A stretch of 64,000 nucleotides of DNA from Streptomyces camelliae (GTDB lineage: Bacteria; Actinomycetota; Actinomycetes; Streptomycetales; Streptomycetaceae): positions 7,936,001 through 8,000,000 of the forward strand of contig NZ_CP115300.1 of assembly GCF_027625935.1 (NCBI RefSeq), in the 5' to 3' direction. The translations under genes and the position numbers were made by a program. Below, piece by piece: positions 8,061 through 15,962 of this stretch. How positions within the stretch are numbered: position 1 is the first letter of the stretch; each line of letters opens with the position of its first letter. The notes beneath the pieces are model-generated. The model worked only from the letters and a program-made list of their open reading frames with translations. It made no database searches and was not told the DNA's origin.

Positions 8061-8923
8061 CCGGGACCGCAGTCGGCACGCACACGGTCGTGGCCGAGTG
8101 GCCGGACGCGGTCACGACCGAGCTCCGGCCGAAGCCCCCGACGGCAGGCGCAGCCGGGAAACACCTGCCGAGCCCCGCCGAGCCCACCACGCCCGTGGCA
8201 CCGGGCGCCCCGTGGACCGACGATCCCTACGCCCACGCTCTGCGCACCGGACGCGGCCCGCTCTTCCTGCGCCGCCTGTCACACTCTGATCGCCCCGACG
8301 GCTTCGGCGTGGAGCACACGCTGCCGCTGGACGTGGAACGTTGGTGTGCACCTGCCGACGCGGCGGACACCACCGTGCTGCGCCGATGTACGGGCTCCGT
8401 CCTGGATGCGGGGTGCGGGCCGGGACGCCTGGTGGCCGCACTGGCCGCCCGTGGCGTACCGGCGCTGGGCGTGGACCTCAGCCGGGACGCCGTGCAGCGG
8501 ACCCGGCGCAGTGGCGGTGCCGCCATACGGCGGTCCGTCTTCGACCACCTCCCGGGCGAAGGCCGCTGGGGCACCGTACTGCTGCTGGACGGCAACATCG
8601 GCATCGGCGGCGATCCCGTCGCCCTGCTGCGCCGCCTGCGCGAACTGGCCGCCCCCGGCGGGCTCCTGCTGGCCGAGGCCGCCCCGCAGGACGTGGACGA
8701 GCGCCTCACCGTCCGCGTCGAGAACGCCCACGGTCACCACGGCCGGCCCTTCTCCTGGGCCAGGCTGGGCACCACCGCGCTGCTGTCCGCCGCACGCTCC
8801 GCCGGCTGGATCCAGACCGGCCGCTGGACGGCCGAGGGCCGCCCGTTCGTCGAACTGCGCCGCCCGCACGCGGAGCACCCCCACGCACAGGCCCCGATCA
8901 CCGAGAGGCGCCCTCCCTCATGA
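8057..8923 (+). CDS. Class I SAM-dependent methyltransferase
   Basis: 288 residues. The first ~70 are an Ala/Pro-rich lead. SAM-binding motif I is VLDAGCGPGRLV at ~115-126, the acidic end of strand 2 is VDLSRDAVQ, and motif IV is LLLDGNIGIGG. The C-terminal part (FSWARLGTTALLSAARSAGW) fits a small-molecule or sugar methyltransferase. ATGA overlaps at both ends show it is made with the glycosyltransferases, so methylation of the same glycan or lipid-linked sugar is the simplest reading. Confidence 0.82.
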   Translation: MTGTAVGTHTVVAEWPDAVTTELRPKPPTAGAAGKHLPSPAEPTTPVAPGAPWTDDPYAHALRTGRGPLFLRRLSHSDRPDGFGVEHTLPLDVERWCAPADAADTTVLRRCTGSVLDAGCGPGRLVAALAARGVPALGVDLSRDAVQRTRRSGGAAIRRSVFDHLPGEGRWGTVLLLDGNIGIGGDPVALLRRLRELAAPGGLLLAEAAPQDVDERLTVRVENAHGHHGRPFSWARLGTTALLSAARSAGWIQTGRWTAEGRPFVELRRPHAEHPHAQAPITERRPPS

Positions 8924-10389
8924 CCGACAGTGCCTCGACGCGTTGGCCGGCTCCCCGGTCCGCCGAGCCCGTCCCCGACCACCCCGCCGTACCGGCGAAC
9001 CGCCGCATCGGTCGTGTGTGTACGGCGGTCACGGTGGTGCTGCTCGCCGCGCTCACCGCCGCAGTCGTCGCCACCCTCCGGGCCGGCGACAACCAGAGCG
9101 ACCCGGGCCGCCTGCTCGCCGGATACGGCATCGCCTGGACACTGTTCGCCGCCGGGGCCTGGGCCGTACGCAAGGCCCCCGCCCGCGCCGCGACGTTCCT
9201 CGTGCTCGCGGGCTCGGCCGCCGTCGCCCTGGCCGGCCTGGCGGCAGCGCCCCGCACCAGCGACGACATGTACCGCTACGCCTGGGACGGACGCGTGCAG
9301 GCCGCCGGCATCTCGCCCTACGCCTATCCGCCGGCCGCCCCCCAACTGGCCCATCTGCGGGACAACTGGCTGTTCCCCACCAGTGGATCCTGCGACGGCT
9401 GGGGTCTGAGGCGCACCGACGGCGGAGTGTGTGTCCGCATCAACCGCCCCACCGTTCCGACGATCTACCCGCCCGTCGCCGAGGGCTGGTTCCTGGGCGT
9501 CCACGCCCTCTCGCCACCGGACAGTCGCCACAAGCCGATCCAAGTAGGGGGCGCGGTACTGGCGTTCGGCACCACCGCAGCCCTGCTCGTCGTCCTGCGC
9601 CGACGAGGGGACCCGCAACGCGCCGCCGGCCGTGCCGCGTTGTGGGGCTGGTGCCCGGCCGTCCCCTTCGAGGCCGTCAACAACGCACACATCGACACCC
9701 TCGGCGTCCTGCTCACCGTGCTGGCTCTCGGCACCGCCACCGCGGGGACGCGCCGCGGCGCCCTGCTCGGCGCCGCCATCGCGGTCAAGCTGCTGCCCGT
9801 GCTGGCCCTGCCCGGCGCCCTGGCCGGGCAGCGCGACGCGAGACGCATCGGGACGGTGACGGCGGCTGCCGTTGCCACGGTCGCGCTCGCCTACGTGCCC
9901 TACGTCATGGCCTCCGGCACCGGAGTCCTCGGCTATCTCCCCGGCTACCTGAACGAAGAAGGATACGAACCCGGCGATGTACGCCGCTTCGCCTTGCTGC
10001 GGCTGATCCTGCCGGACTCCGCCGCCGAAATCGTGGCCATCGTCCTGCTCGCGCTCACGGCCCTGTTCGTGTGGTGGCGCGGCGACCCGGCACGCCCCTG
10101 GCGCGGTGCCCTCCTGCTGACCGGTACGACTCTGCTGCTGTTCTCGCCCAACTACCCCTGGTACTCCCTGCTCGTCGTCGCCCTCGTCGCCCTGGACGGC
10201 CGCTGGGAGTGGCTGACCGTCACGCTCGCCGGCACGGTCCTGTACCTCGCCGGGCGGCTGTTGCCCGGGTTCCCTTTGCAGGCATGGGCCTACGGCGCCG
10301 CCGCTGTCACGGTGGTACTAGGTGCCTGCTTGAGAGGGCCCACCGTGGGACCGGCGTCTTCGGCTCCGTCTCCTACGTACAGCGCCTAG
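8920..10389 (+). CDS. GT-C-like polytopic membrane glycosyltransferase
   Basis: 489 residues with about ten to twelve hydrophobic helices. An acidic pair in the first large loop (RTSDDMYRYAWDGRVQAAGISPYAY) is the usual catalytic signature of lipid-linked-sugar GT-C enzymes of the GT87/DUF2029 type. Further conserved-looking loops: TIYPPVAEGWF and NNAHIDTLGVLL. These enzymes take mannose or other sugars from polyprenyl phosphate outside the membrane. Last gene of the ATGA-coupled operon; the GT2 would make the lipid donor and this protein would use it (inference). Confidence 0.82.
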   Translation: MTDSASTRWPAPRSAEPVPDHPAVPANRRIGRVCTAVTVVLLAALTAAVVATLRAGDNQSDPGRLLAGYGIAWTLFAAGAWAVRKAPARAATFLVLAGSAAVALAGLAAAPRTSDDMYRYAWDGRVQAAGISPYAYPPAAPQLAHLRDNWLFPTSGSCDGWGLRRTDGGVCVRINRPTVPTIYPPVAEGWFLGVHALSPPDSRHKPIQVGGAVLAFGTTAALLVVLRRRGDPQRAAGRAALWGWCPAVPFEAVNNAHIDTLGVLLTVLALGTATAGTRRGALLGAAIAVKLLPVLALPGALAGQRDARRIGTVTAAAVATVALAYVPYVMASGTGVLGYLPGYLNEEGYEPGDVRRFALLRLILPDSAAEIVAIVLLALTALFVWWRGDPARPWRGALLLTGTTLLLFSPNYPWYSLLVVALVALDGRWEWLTVTLAGTVLYLAGRLLPGFPLQAWAYGAAAVTVVLGACLRGPTVGPASSAPSPTYSA

Positions 10390-10530
10390 ACACGAAAGGA
10401 GGCCTGCCGGCCGGCGCCCCGTGCCGTAAGGATTTGGCGACACAGTCACCTCCACCACCCGCACGGGCGGCGCCCGGTGCTTACCAGTTGGCTGGCGACA
10501 GGGGGACGTGTGTGGCCCATGGGGTTGGTC

Positions 10531-10995
10531 TCAGGTCGTGACAGCGGTCGGAGACGAGGTCGGCAATGGTGTGACAGGTGTCGGGGCGCCGGTCGGGTCG
10601 TGCATGCGTCCCAGCCGTAGTGTGACGGTCCACAGTATGCGGCCCTTGAAGTCGGCGATGACTGACCCCCACATGCCACACGCGTACAGCGTCAGGCGAT
10701 ACGGGTGGGTGCTGTTGGGGCGTGGGCACGGCCCGTCGTACGTTGCCTCACCGAGGTTGTTGAGAAGCTCCCGCGCGCCGGGCGTCAGATGGTGCGCCTT
10801 CAGTTCCCGTGTGGCAGCGGGAATACCCACCTGAAGCCAATGGATCTTCTGATTCTTTACATCGACCATGGAAAGGGCCAGTTCGACAGTACCCTTCGGG
10901 GTATTGGCGATGGTGAGCCCAGGCGAGTAGTCGTGAGCTGCGCCGGCCCACAGAGCGAGCCGGACATGCGGTTCCGGCTGACTGGTTACGGCCAC
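10531..10995 (-). CDS. Divergent YbhB/YbcL (PEBP)-like protein
   Basis: 154 residues if started at the GTG at 10995; the start is uncertain and upstream in-frame sequence runs antisense into the neighbouring gene. The body aligns by eye to the PEBP fold: YSPGLTIANTPKGTVELAL (core strand), HWLQVGIPA, LGEATYDGPCP and HPYRLTLYA. The usual DPDAPxG ligand loop has decayed to DVKNQ, and the segment between LYA and the last strand is shortened. Either a specialised paralog of the normal PEBP at 13231 or a decaying gene. Sits 35 bp downstream of the MTA phosphorylase on the same strand. Confidence 0.55.
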   Translation of the reverse strand: MAVTSQPEPHVRLALWAGAAHDYSPGLTIANTPKGTVELALSMVDVKNQKIHWLQVGIPAATRELKAHHLTPGARELLNNLGEATYDGPCPRPNSTHPYRLTLYACGMWGSVIADFKGRILWTVTLRLGRMHDPTGAPTPVTPLPTSSPTAVTT

Positions 10996-11030
10996 TTCCC
11001 GCCATCGGGACAGTCCTGACCCTCGCGCGG

Positions 11031-11864
11031 CTACGGCAGCTCGAAGCCCGGGTTCATCCCGCCGAGCGCGTTCACGCACGGGCAGTCCCGCTCCTTGGTT
11101 TCGGGCAGTGCGGCCACCGCGTCGAACAGCACGCTCCGCAGCCGGTCCACGTTGGCGGCGAACACGTTCAGCACCTCGTCGTGCGAGACACCCTCCCCGG
11201 TCTCCGCCCCTGCGTCGAGGTCCGTGACCAGGGTCAACGACGTGTAACACAGCTCCAGTTCACGGGCAAGCGCGGCCTCGGGATGACCGGTCATACCCAC
11301 AACGGACCAGCCCTGCGCCCGGTGCCACAACGATTCCGCGCGGGTGGAGAACCGCGGCCCCTCGACCACGACCAGGGTGCCGCCGTCCACGGGCTCCCAG
11401 TCCCGGCCGTACGCGGCCTTCAGCGCGGCCACTCGTCCGACGGGGCAGTACGGGTCGGCCAGGGACACGTGCACCACGTTCGGCGTGGTGCCGTCCGGCA
11501 GCGGCAGCCCGTCGAAGTATGTCTGCACCCGGGCCTTCGTGCGGTCCACCAACTGGTCGGGGATCAGCAGCGTGCCCGGTCCGTACTCCGGGCGGACTCC
11601 GCCCACCGCGCAGGGACCGAGAATCTGACGTACGCCGACGGAGCGCAGCGCCCACAGGTTGGCGCGGTAGTTGATCCGGTGCGGCGGCAGATGGTGACCG
11701 CGGCCGTGGCGGGGGAGGAACGCGACCCGCCGGCCGGCGATCTCGCCGAGGAAGAGGGAATCGCTGGGGGCCCCGTACGGGGTGTCGACCTGGACCTCTG
11801 TCACTGCGTCGAGGAAGGAGTAGAAGCCGGACCCACCGATGACACCGATCTCCGCGTTCGTCAT
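11031..11864 (-). CDS. mtnP: S-methyl-5'-thioadenosine phosphorylase
   Basis: 277 residues, normal for the family. IGVIGGSGFYSFLD (residues ~6-19) is the phosphate/N-terminal signature. RHGRGHHLPPHRINYRANLWAL and EGPRFSTRAES hold substrate contacts. VGMTGHPEAALARELELCY and VTDLDAG are the adenine-site region of MTAP/PNP enzymes. Reaction: phosphorolysis of methylthioadenosine to adenine and methylthioribose-1-phosphate for methionine salvage. The start ATG gives the standard MTNAEIGVIGG N-terminus; longer frames read through non-coding sequence. A long inverted repeat lies 29-66 bases upstream of the start. Confidence 0.92.
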   Translation of the reverse strand: MTNAEIGVIGGSGFYSFLDAVTEVQVDTPYGAPSDSLFLGEIAGRRVAFLPRHGRGHHLPPHRINYRANLWALRSVGVRQILGPCAVGGVRPEYGPGTLLIPDQLVDRTKARVQTYFDGLPLPDGTTPNVVHVSLADPYCPVGRVAALKAAYGRDWEPVDGGTLVVVEGPRFSTRAESLWHRAQGWSVVGMTGHPEAALARELELCYTSLTLVTDLDAGAETGEGVSHDEVLNVFAANVDRLRSVLFDAVAALPETKERDCPCVNALGGMNPGFELP

Positions 11865-11874
11865 GACCAGCACG

Positions 11875-12222
11875 TTAGCCGCGCAGACACAATTCGAGAT
11901 CACGACGTCGGGAAACGTCATGATCTCGAAAGAAGTTCGGCCCCCGAGAGCCGCGGGCCACCGTCCGAGTCGACAGCCCGGCAATGCGGCTGACGACCTC
12001 GTGCATGGTTGGCCGTGGCGCGTCGAGGGCTGCAGTGCCGACGTATTCACACGTGAAGGCTGAGTGAGCGGCTCGACGCTCCGTCCGCAGCTTCACACCG
12101 GGGCCGTAGGGACTCAAGTGCACCGAACTGAGAACCAGGTGCTCCAGGGGCGGCAACTCGGCGTAGAGCGCGGTCAACTGCTCGGAGTGGACCAAGAGTT
12201 CCGACCGTGTGTCGGCTGGCAT
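11875..12222 (-). CDS. Hypothetical protein, weak Imm50-like N-terminal half
   Basis: 115 residues from ATG 12222. Residues ~14-40 (ALYAELPPLEHLVLSSVHLS followed by YGPGVKLR) look like the strand pattern of small Imm50-type immunity proteins common in Streptomyces. The last ~25 residues are encoded by the inverted repeat upstream of mtnP and are unlikely to be genuine, so the gene is probably truncated or frameshifted at its 3' end. No toxin gene is seen nearby. Function unknown. Confidence 0.35.
   Translation of the reverse strand: MPADTRSELLVHSEQLTALYAELPPLEHLVLSSVHLSPYGPGVKLRTERRAAHSAFTCEYVGTAALDAPRPTMHEVVSRIAGLSTRTVARGSRGPNFFRDHDVSRRRDLELCLRG
11893..11930. promoter_or_regulatory. Long near-perfect inverted repeat upstream of mtnP
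   Basis: Arms of 16 bp (11893-11908 and 11915-11930) pair with one mismatch around a 6-base spacer; the outer 10 bp, TTCGAGATCA/TGATCTCGAA, are perfect. It lies 29-66 bases upstream of mtnP, where an operator or 5'-UTR hairpin would act, and just inside the 3' end of the next upstream reading frame. Confidence 0.55.
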
Positions 12223-12558
12223 GGGCGGTCCCTGAACATGGGGTGCCTCGCGCCTGGCGAGGCCGAGCGGTCCTCGTCCCCGGGGACGGCCGGAGGGCAA
12301 CATAGAGCACTTGAGCTGGGATGACAGTGCTCGTTCACGGTCCGGTTGCATCGCCCCGGCGCGAGGCACGTTCCCGCCGCGTTGTCGGCGGCGCCCCAGC
12401 CGTGCCGCAAGCCGCGGGCGGTGCACGACCCGGGCAAGATCCTTGTACTCGGTGGGCAGACACTGACCCTTGATAGTGGGCGCCGCCGGTCGCACCGGGC
12501 GGGCGACCTCACATCCTGTCGCCCCGGCCCTGCTTTCAGCAGGTCGGGGGCCGGTCTC
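12223..12558. other. Intergenic stretch, no gene seen
   Basis: About 336 bases between the Imm50-like frame and the THEP1 gene. Open frames through it lack ribosome sites and recognisable motifs. A small hairpin (CTCTCA/TGAGAG) overlaps the THEP1 stop and could help termination. Confidence 0.5.
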
Positions 12559-13119
12559 TCATCCGTGAGAGGGAGGCCTTCCGTGCATCCCGGGCTGCTG
12601 CAACCGGGCCGCGAGCTCCCCCGGAAGGACGTCCCGGTTTGCCGGAGTGAGCTGGACGACCTCGATGTCGGCGCGCCGCTTGAGGGCGTCGGTGAACGGA
12701 TCGCGGTGCGTGTGGACCGTGGCGACGACGTCGACCTCTGCGACGAACAGCGCGTCGACCGCGTGCCGGAACGCCGTGCACGCCAGTTCCATCCGCCCCA
12801 GCTCGTCGATGAGCACCAGCCGCCCTGTTGCCTCCTCGGTTGCTGCCGGCCGAAGCGACGGCAGCGCCAATCGTTCCATGACGCCCGTGTCGACGCCGTA
12901 CTTCCCCACCCGTGGCGGACCGGGAAGGTCGACATGGGCGAGCACTTCCCGTCGGCCTGCCAGGGTCTCCAGGGCGAAACCGACGCGGGCGCCGGATTGC
13001 CGGATCTCCTCCGTGGTGAAGCCGGTGGCCGTGTGGGTGGGCAGCAGCGCGGCGAGCCGCCGCAGAGCGGTCGTCTTGCCCGCGCCAGGGCGGCCCTCCA
13101 GCAGGATCCTCGTCGGCAC
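12559..13119 (-). CDS. THEP1-family nucleoside-triphosphatase
   Basis: 186 residues. Walker A is GRPGAGKTTAL at residues 9-19. GFTTEEIRQSGARVGF is the family's second motif. Walker B is RLVLIDELGRMEL. C-terminal: VVATVHTHRDPFTDALKRR. This is the standard layout of NTPase_1/THEP1 proteins, which hydrolyse NTPs slowly and are best known from archaea, thermophiles and eukaryotes (NTPCR). The physiological role is unclear in the family. It is divergent from the PEBP gene at 13231, with ~110 bp between. Confidence 0.85.
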   Translation of the reverse strand: MPTRILLEGRPGAGKTTALRRLAALLPTHTATGFTTEEIRQSGARVGFALETLAGRREVLAHVDLPGPPRVGKYGVDTGVMERLALPSLRPAATEEATGRLVLIDELGRMELACTAFRHAVDALFVAEVDVVATVHTHRDPFTDALKRRADIEVVQLTPANRDVLPGELAARLQQPGMHGRPPSHG

Positions 13120-13230
13120 ACTGCCATCTTCACCCCCGCTGCCGGAGGCGGCCCGGGTGGGCTCGGCCGAGCGGGGGTTTTGGGGTGCGGACCGGTGCCG
13201 GTGCCGCCGTTTGCGGGTATGGCCGCGCGC

Positions 13231-13683
13231 ATGAGCGGAATTGAACTCAGCAGCACCGCGTTCGACGACAAAACGGTGATCCCCCGTCGGTACAGCGGGG
13301 AGGGCGAGAACATCTCACCGCCCCTGACCTGGTCGGGGGTGCCCCACGAGGCCACGGAGCTGGTGCTCCTGTGCGAGGACCCGGACGCGCCGGGGACGAC
13401 CTTCCTGCACTGGCTGGTGACCGGCATCGATCCGGGGACGACCGGGGCGGCGGAGGGCCAGGAGCCCCAGGGCGGCCAGCCGTGGCCCAACGGCTTCGGC
13501 CGCGTGGGCTGGGGAGGGCCGATGCCTCCACCGGGGCACGGACCGCACCGCTACTTCTTCCGCCTGTACGCCCTGTCCGAACCCCTGCCGCTGCACGACC
13601 GCCCGGGCGCCGACGACGTGCACCGTGCCCTGAAGGGCAGGGAGCTGGCCTCCGGCACCCTGGTCGGGACCTATCAGCGCTGA
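13231..13683 (+). CDS. YbhB/YbcL-family (PEBP) protein
   Basis: 150 residues; an ATG four codons upstream (13219) is also possible. Full PEBP signature: IPRRYSGEGENISPPLTWSG, CEDPDAPGTTFLHWLV (anion-binding DPD and H), and GPHRYFFRLYAL with the final strand LASGTLVGTY. A Gly/Pro-rich insert (GGQPWPNGFGRVGWGG) replaces the more common N..G.xGYxGPxPP loop. The family folds as a phosphate or phospholipid-head binding pocket; its bacterial role is not settled. It converges on the methyltransferase gene 5 bp downstream. Confidence 0.88.
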   Translation: MSGIELSSTAFDDKTVIPRRYSGEGENISPPLTWSGVPHEATELVLLCEDPDAPGTTFLHWLVTGIDPGTTGAAEGQEPQGGQPWPNGFGRVGWGGPMPPPGHGPHRYFFRLYALSEPLPLHDRPGADDVHRALKGRELASGTLVGTYQR

Positions 13684-13688
13684 GCGCG

Positions 13689-14333
13689 TCACCGCTCGTC
13701 ATACCCATGGGCGCCGTACAGCCGGACGAACCGCGCCGCGGTGACCGTCCTGCGGCGCACCAGGTCGTGGGCCCGCCGCTCGTACAGCTCGACACGTTCC
13801 TGTCCGCCCTGCCCGATCGGCTGGACCAGCCGGCCACCGGTGCGGAGCTGAGCCACGAGCGGCTCAGGCACGCGTGGGAAGGCCGCGCAGACGATCACGG
13901 CGTCGTACGGGGCACGGCTCGGCATCCCGAGGGTCCCGTCGCCGAGTACGACCTCGGCATTGCCGACGCCCTGCCCGGCCAGCCGCAGCCGGGCCTCGTC
14001 GACCAGGTCGGGCCAGCGCTCGACGCTGACGACGTACGCGGCCAAGCGGGCCAGCAGCGCGGTCTGCCAGCCGTATCCGGTCCCGACCTCCAGGACCTGT
14101 TCGTCTCCGGTGAGGCCGAGCGCGGAGACCATCATGGCGATCAGCGAGGGCTGGGTGGTCACCTGCCTGTGGGGGAGCGGAACGGGCGTGTCCCGGTACG
14201 CGAATGCCACCTCGTCCGCGGGGACGAATTCCGCCCGGGGGATGCTCCGTACGGCCTCCAGGAGACGTGCGTCGGTCACGCCCGCGGCGTGGGCCGCGCG
14301 GACCAGGTCCTCGGGGGTCCCTTCATGGGCCAT
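13689..14333 (-). CDS. Protein-L-isoaspartate O-methyltransferase family
   Basis: 214 residues, standard for PCMT. Conserved order: FVPADEVAFAYRDTPVPL, TTQPSLIAMMV (family substrate loop), SAM motif I VLEVGTGYGWQTALLA, VERWPDLV (strand-2 acid), DAVIVCAAFPRVPEPLVAQL, GGRLVQPIG. Repairs isoaspartyl residues in aged protein by methyl transfer from SAM. The stop is 5 bp from the convergent PEBP stop, and the start overlaps the YdeP remnant by 11 bp. Confidence 0.88.
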   Translation of the reverse strand: MAHEGTPEDLVRAAHAAGVTDARLLEAVRSIPRAEFVPADEVAFAYRDTPVPLPHRQVTTQPSLIAMMVSALGLTGDEQVLEVGTGYGWQTALLARLAAYVVSVERWPDLVDEARLRLAGQGVGNAEVVLGDGTLGMPSRAPYDAVIVCAAFPRVPEPLVAQLRTGGRLVQPIGQGGQERVELYERRAHDLVRRRTVTAARFVRLYGAHGYDER

Positions 14334-14667
14334 CGGACCGCGGGGCCGTGGCGGTGGCGCCGGCGGCCCCGGTCGTGGTGCGTTCCGGAAGCCGCGCGGC
14401 GTGATCGTGCTCGCCGCCGCACCCGCAGTACTCGTTGCGATACCGGTGAGCGGGGTCCGGTTCCGGCCAGGCGCAGCCCGGGCAGCCGAAGCCCTTGGTC
14501 TGGTCGAGGCCGAGCAGTGCCGGCGCCGTACGGCGGACCGTCGTCCGCTCCAAGGAGTACCGCAGCGGGTCGGCCACCGCCGGCCCGCCTGCCGCCCAGG
14601 TCGTGGGCGGGGTGATCGAAACGTCCGTCTCCGCCACGCCGCTCCTGCTCCTGTCCATGTGCCCCAT
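14323..14667 (-). pseudogene. Remnant of FdhF/YdeP-family oxidoreductase N-terminus
   Basis: The middle of this 114-codon frame, LRYSLERTTVRRTAPALLGL then KGFGCPGCAWPEP and EYC, matches the start of FdhF/YdeP molybdopterin oxidoreductases, where KGFDCPGCAWPDP...EFCENGAKA is nearly invariant. After EYC the match is lost (GCGGEHDHAARLPE...) and the frame ends after 114 codons instead of ~750. So this is the front end of a deleted gene, perhaps still translated because it overlaps the PCMT start. Confidence 0.6.
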
Positions 14668-14769
14668 CCGCTGCTCCAGCCCAGTGTCGGAGTGTTCAGC
14701 GCGCGGCGCGATTCGGGACGGTCGGGCGCCAGGGGCGACCCGTGATCCGGGAGGCGCAGCGCGTCGGCG

Positions 14770-15867
14770 TCAGGATGGGGTCCCCGGGTCGGTGTACCGC
14801 AGCAGGGCGCCCACGCCCTCGTACAGCCTCAGCTCGCTCTCCGGTACGACGACCAGCTCGGCACCGGTGCCGACGAGGGCCCGTACGAGGGCCTCGTCAG
14901 CACGTTCCTCGCGCGGGGCCCGCACGCCGAAGGACATCAGCTCCGCCTCGGTCAGGGCGAGCTGAGTGGGCTGGGAGCCCGACCAGAGCCGCAGCGAAGA
15001 CCCTGGCGGTCGGTTCAGCAGCAGTGCCGCGACCTGGCCGCGCTGGAGGGCGGCGACGGTGGCGGCCAGCCCGTCCGTCATGGGTCCGTCCAGGGCACGC
15101 CGACCGATGAAGATGTCCACGAGCTCCCGGTCGTGCGCGGCCATGCGGCCGCGGAAGACGCCGTCGAGCTGCGGCTCCAACAGGGCGCGTCCGGTGTCGG
15201 TGGGGGTCCGGCCGCCCACGCGTACGACCTTGTCCCGCAGGGTGTGCGGCAGGCGGCGGATCAGTACGTTGCAGGCCCACTCGTCCCCGCCCACGACGAC
15301 GGCGTCGGCATGGGCGTGCCGCGCCCGTTCGTCCAGCCGGTGACCGAGCCGGAGGGAGGCGCGGTGCCAGGTCGCCACCGCGACCCTGCGGTGCAGCCGC
15401 TCACCCGGGGTGACGGTGGACGCGGGCCAGGTGCCGGTCTCCGCCTCCAGAGTCACCCAGCCGTGGGTCTCGGCGGTCGGAAGGCCGCCGTAGTGGACGA
15501 CCACGGCCATGTAGGGGATCTCCGGAAGGTGCTGGGTGACCAGGGGCATCGCGTCCGGCAGGGTGCTGTAGCGCGCGGAGTCGTGCTCGGGCGGCCTGGG
15601 CAGCTCCCCGTCCAGGACGAGTGTGCCGTGGGCGGCGAAGATGGCCTGACCGTGCACCCCCGGCACCTCCGTGTCGGCGCCGACCACCTCCTCCAGTACG
15701 TTCAGCAGCGCCCGGTCCGCGCCCTGACGGGACAGACTCTCGCGCAGCCGACGCCAGCGCAGCGCGATCGCCCGCTCGGGATGCTCGACGTTTCGGGAGG
15801 TGTTCAGGTACACGGAGGCGAACGGGCCCGGTTCCGCGTAGAGGGGTTCAAGGAACGACAACCTCAT
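14770..15867 (-). CDS. Vms1/Ankzf1-type baeRF family protein
   Basis: 365 residues from the ATG giving MRLSFLEPLYAEPGPFASVYLNTSR, the usual start of actinobacterial baeRF_2 (archaeo-eukaryotic release-factor-like) proteins. Other family features: THGWVTLEAETGTWPAS, WHRASLRLGHRLDERARHAHADAVVVGG, VRVGGRTPTDTGRALLEPQLDG and FGVRAPREERADEALVRAL. Relatives of eRF1 and Vms1 hydrolyse peptidyl-tRNA on stalled ribosomes; in bacteria the role is presumed by fold. A frame can be drawn 118 codons further upstream but it crosses the NRPS remnant and is not credible. Confidence 0.75.
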   Translation of the reverse strand: MRLSFLEPLYAEPGPFASVYLNTSRNVEHPERAIALRWRRLRESLSRQGADRALLNVLEEVVGADTEVPGVHGQAIFAAHGTLVLDGELPRPPEHDSARYSTLPDAMPLVTQHLPEIPYMAVVVHYGGLPTAETHGWVTLEAETGTWPASTVTPGERLHRRVAVATWHRASLRLGHRLDERARHAHADAVVVGGDEWACNVLIRRLPHTLRDKVVRVGGRTPTDTGRALLEPQLDGVFRGRMAAHDRELVDIFIGRRALDGPMTDGLAATVAALQRGQVAALLLNRPPGSSLRLWSGSQPTQLALTEAELMSFGVRAPREERADEALVRALVGTGAELVVVPESELRLYEGVGALLRYTDPGTPS

Positions 15868-15915
15868 CGCCACTCCTCGCTGAGGGTCTCCCCTCCTTCG
15901 ATGATGCCTCCCATC

Positions 15916-15940
15916 GCTCCCATGGATCACCCATGGGAGC
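15916..15940. terminator. Perfect 10-bp hairpin between carrier-protein remnant and baeRF
   Basis: GCTCCCATGG / CCATGGGAGC arms around ATCAC. It begins 23 bases past the carrier-domain stop and ends ~49 bases before the baeRF start, so it could end the first transcript or act as an operator for the second. Confidence 0.5.
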
Positions 15941-15962
15941 TCCGGCAGGCCTACTGCACGGG

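Noticed and set aside
8346..10541. Second long plus-strand frame over the methyltransferase and GT-C genes
   Set aside because: Wrong-frame shadow; the ATGA-linked frames carry the SAM and GT-C motifs.
11875..12222. Toxin-immunity pair based on the Imm50-like frame
   Set aside because: No polymorphic toxin gene is adjacent, and the frame's end overlaps a regulatory dyad.
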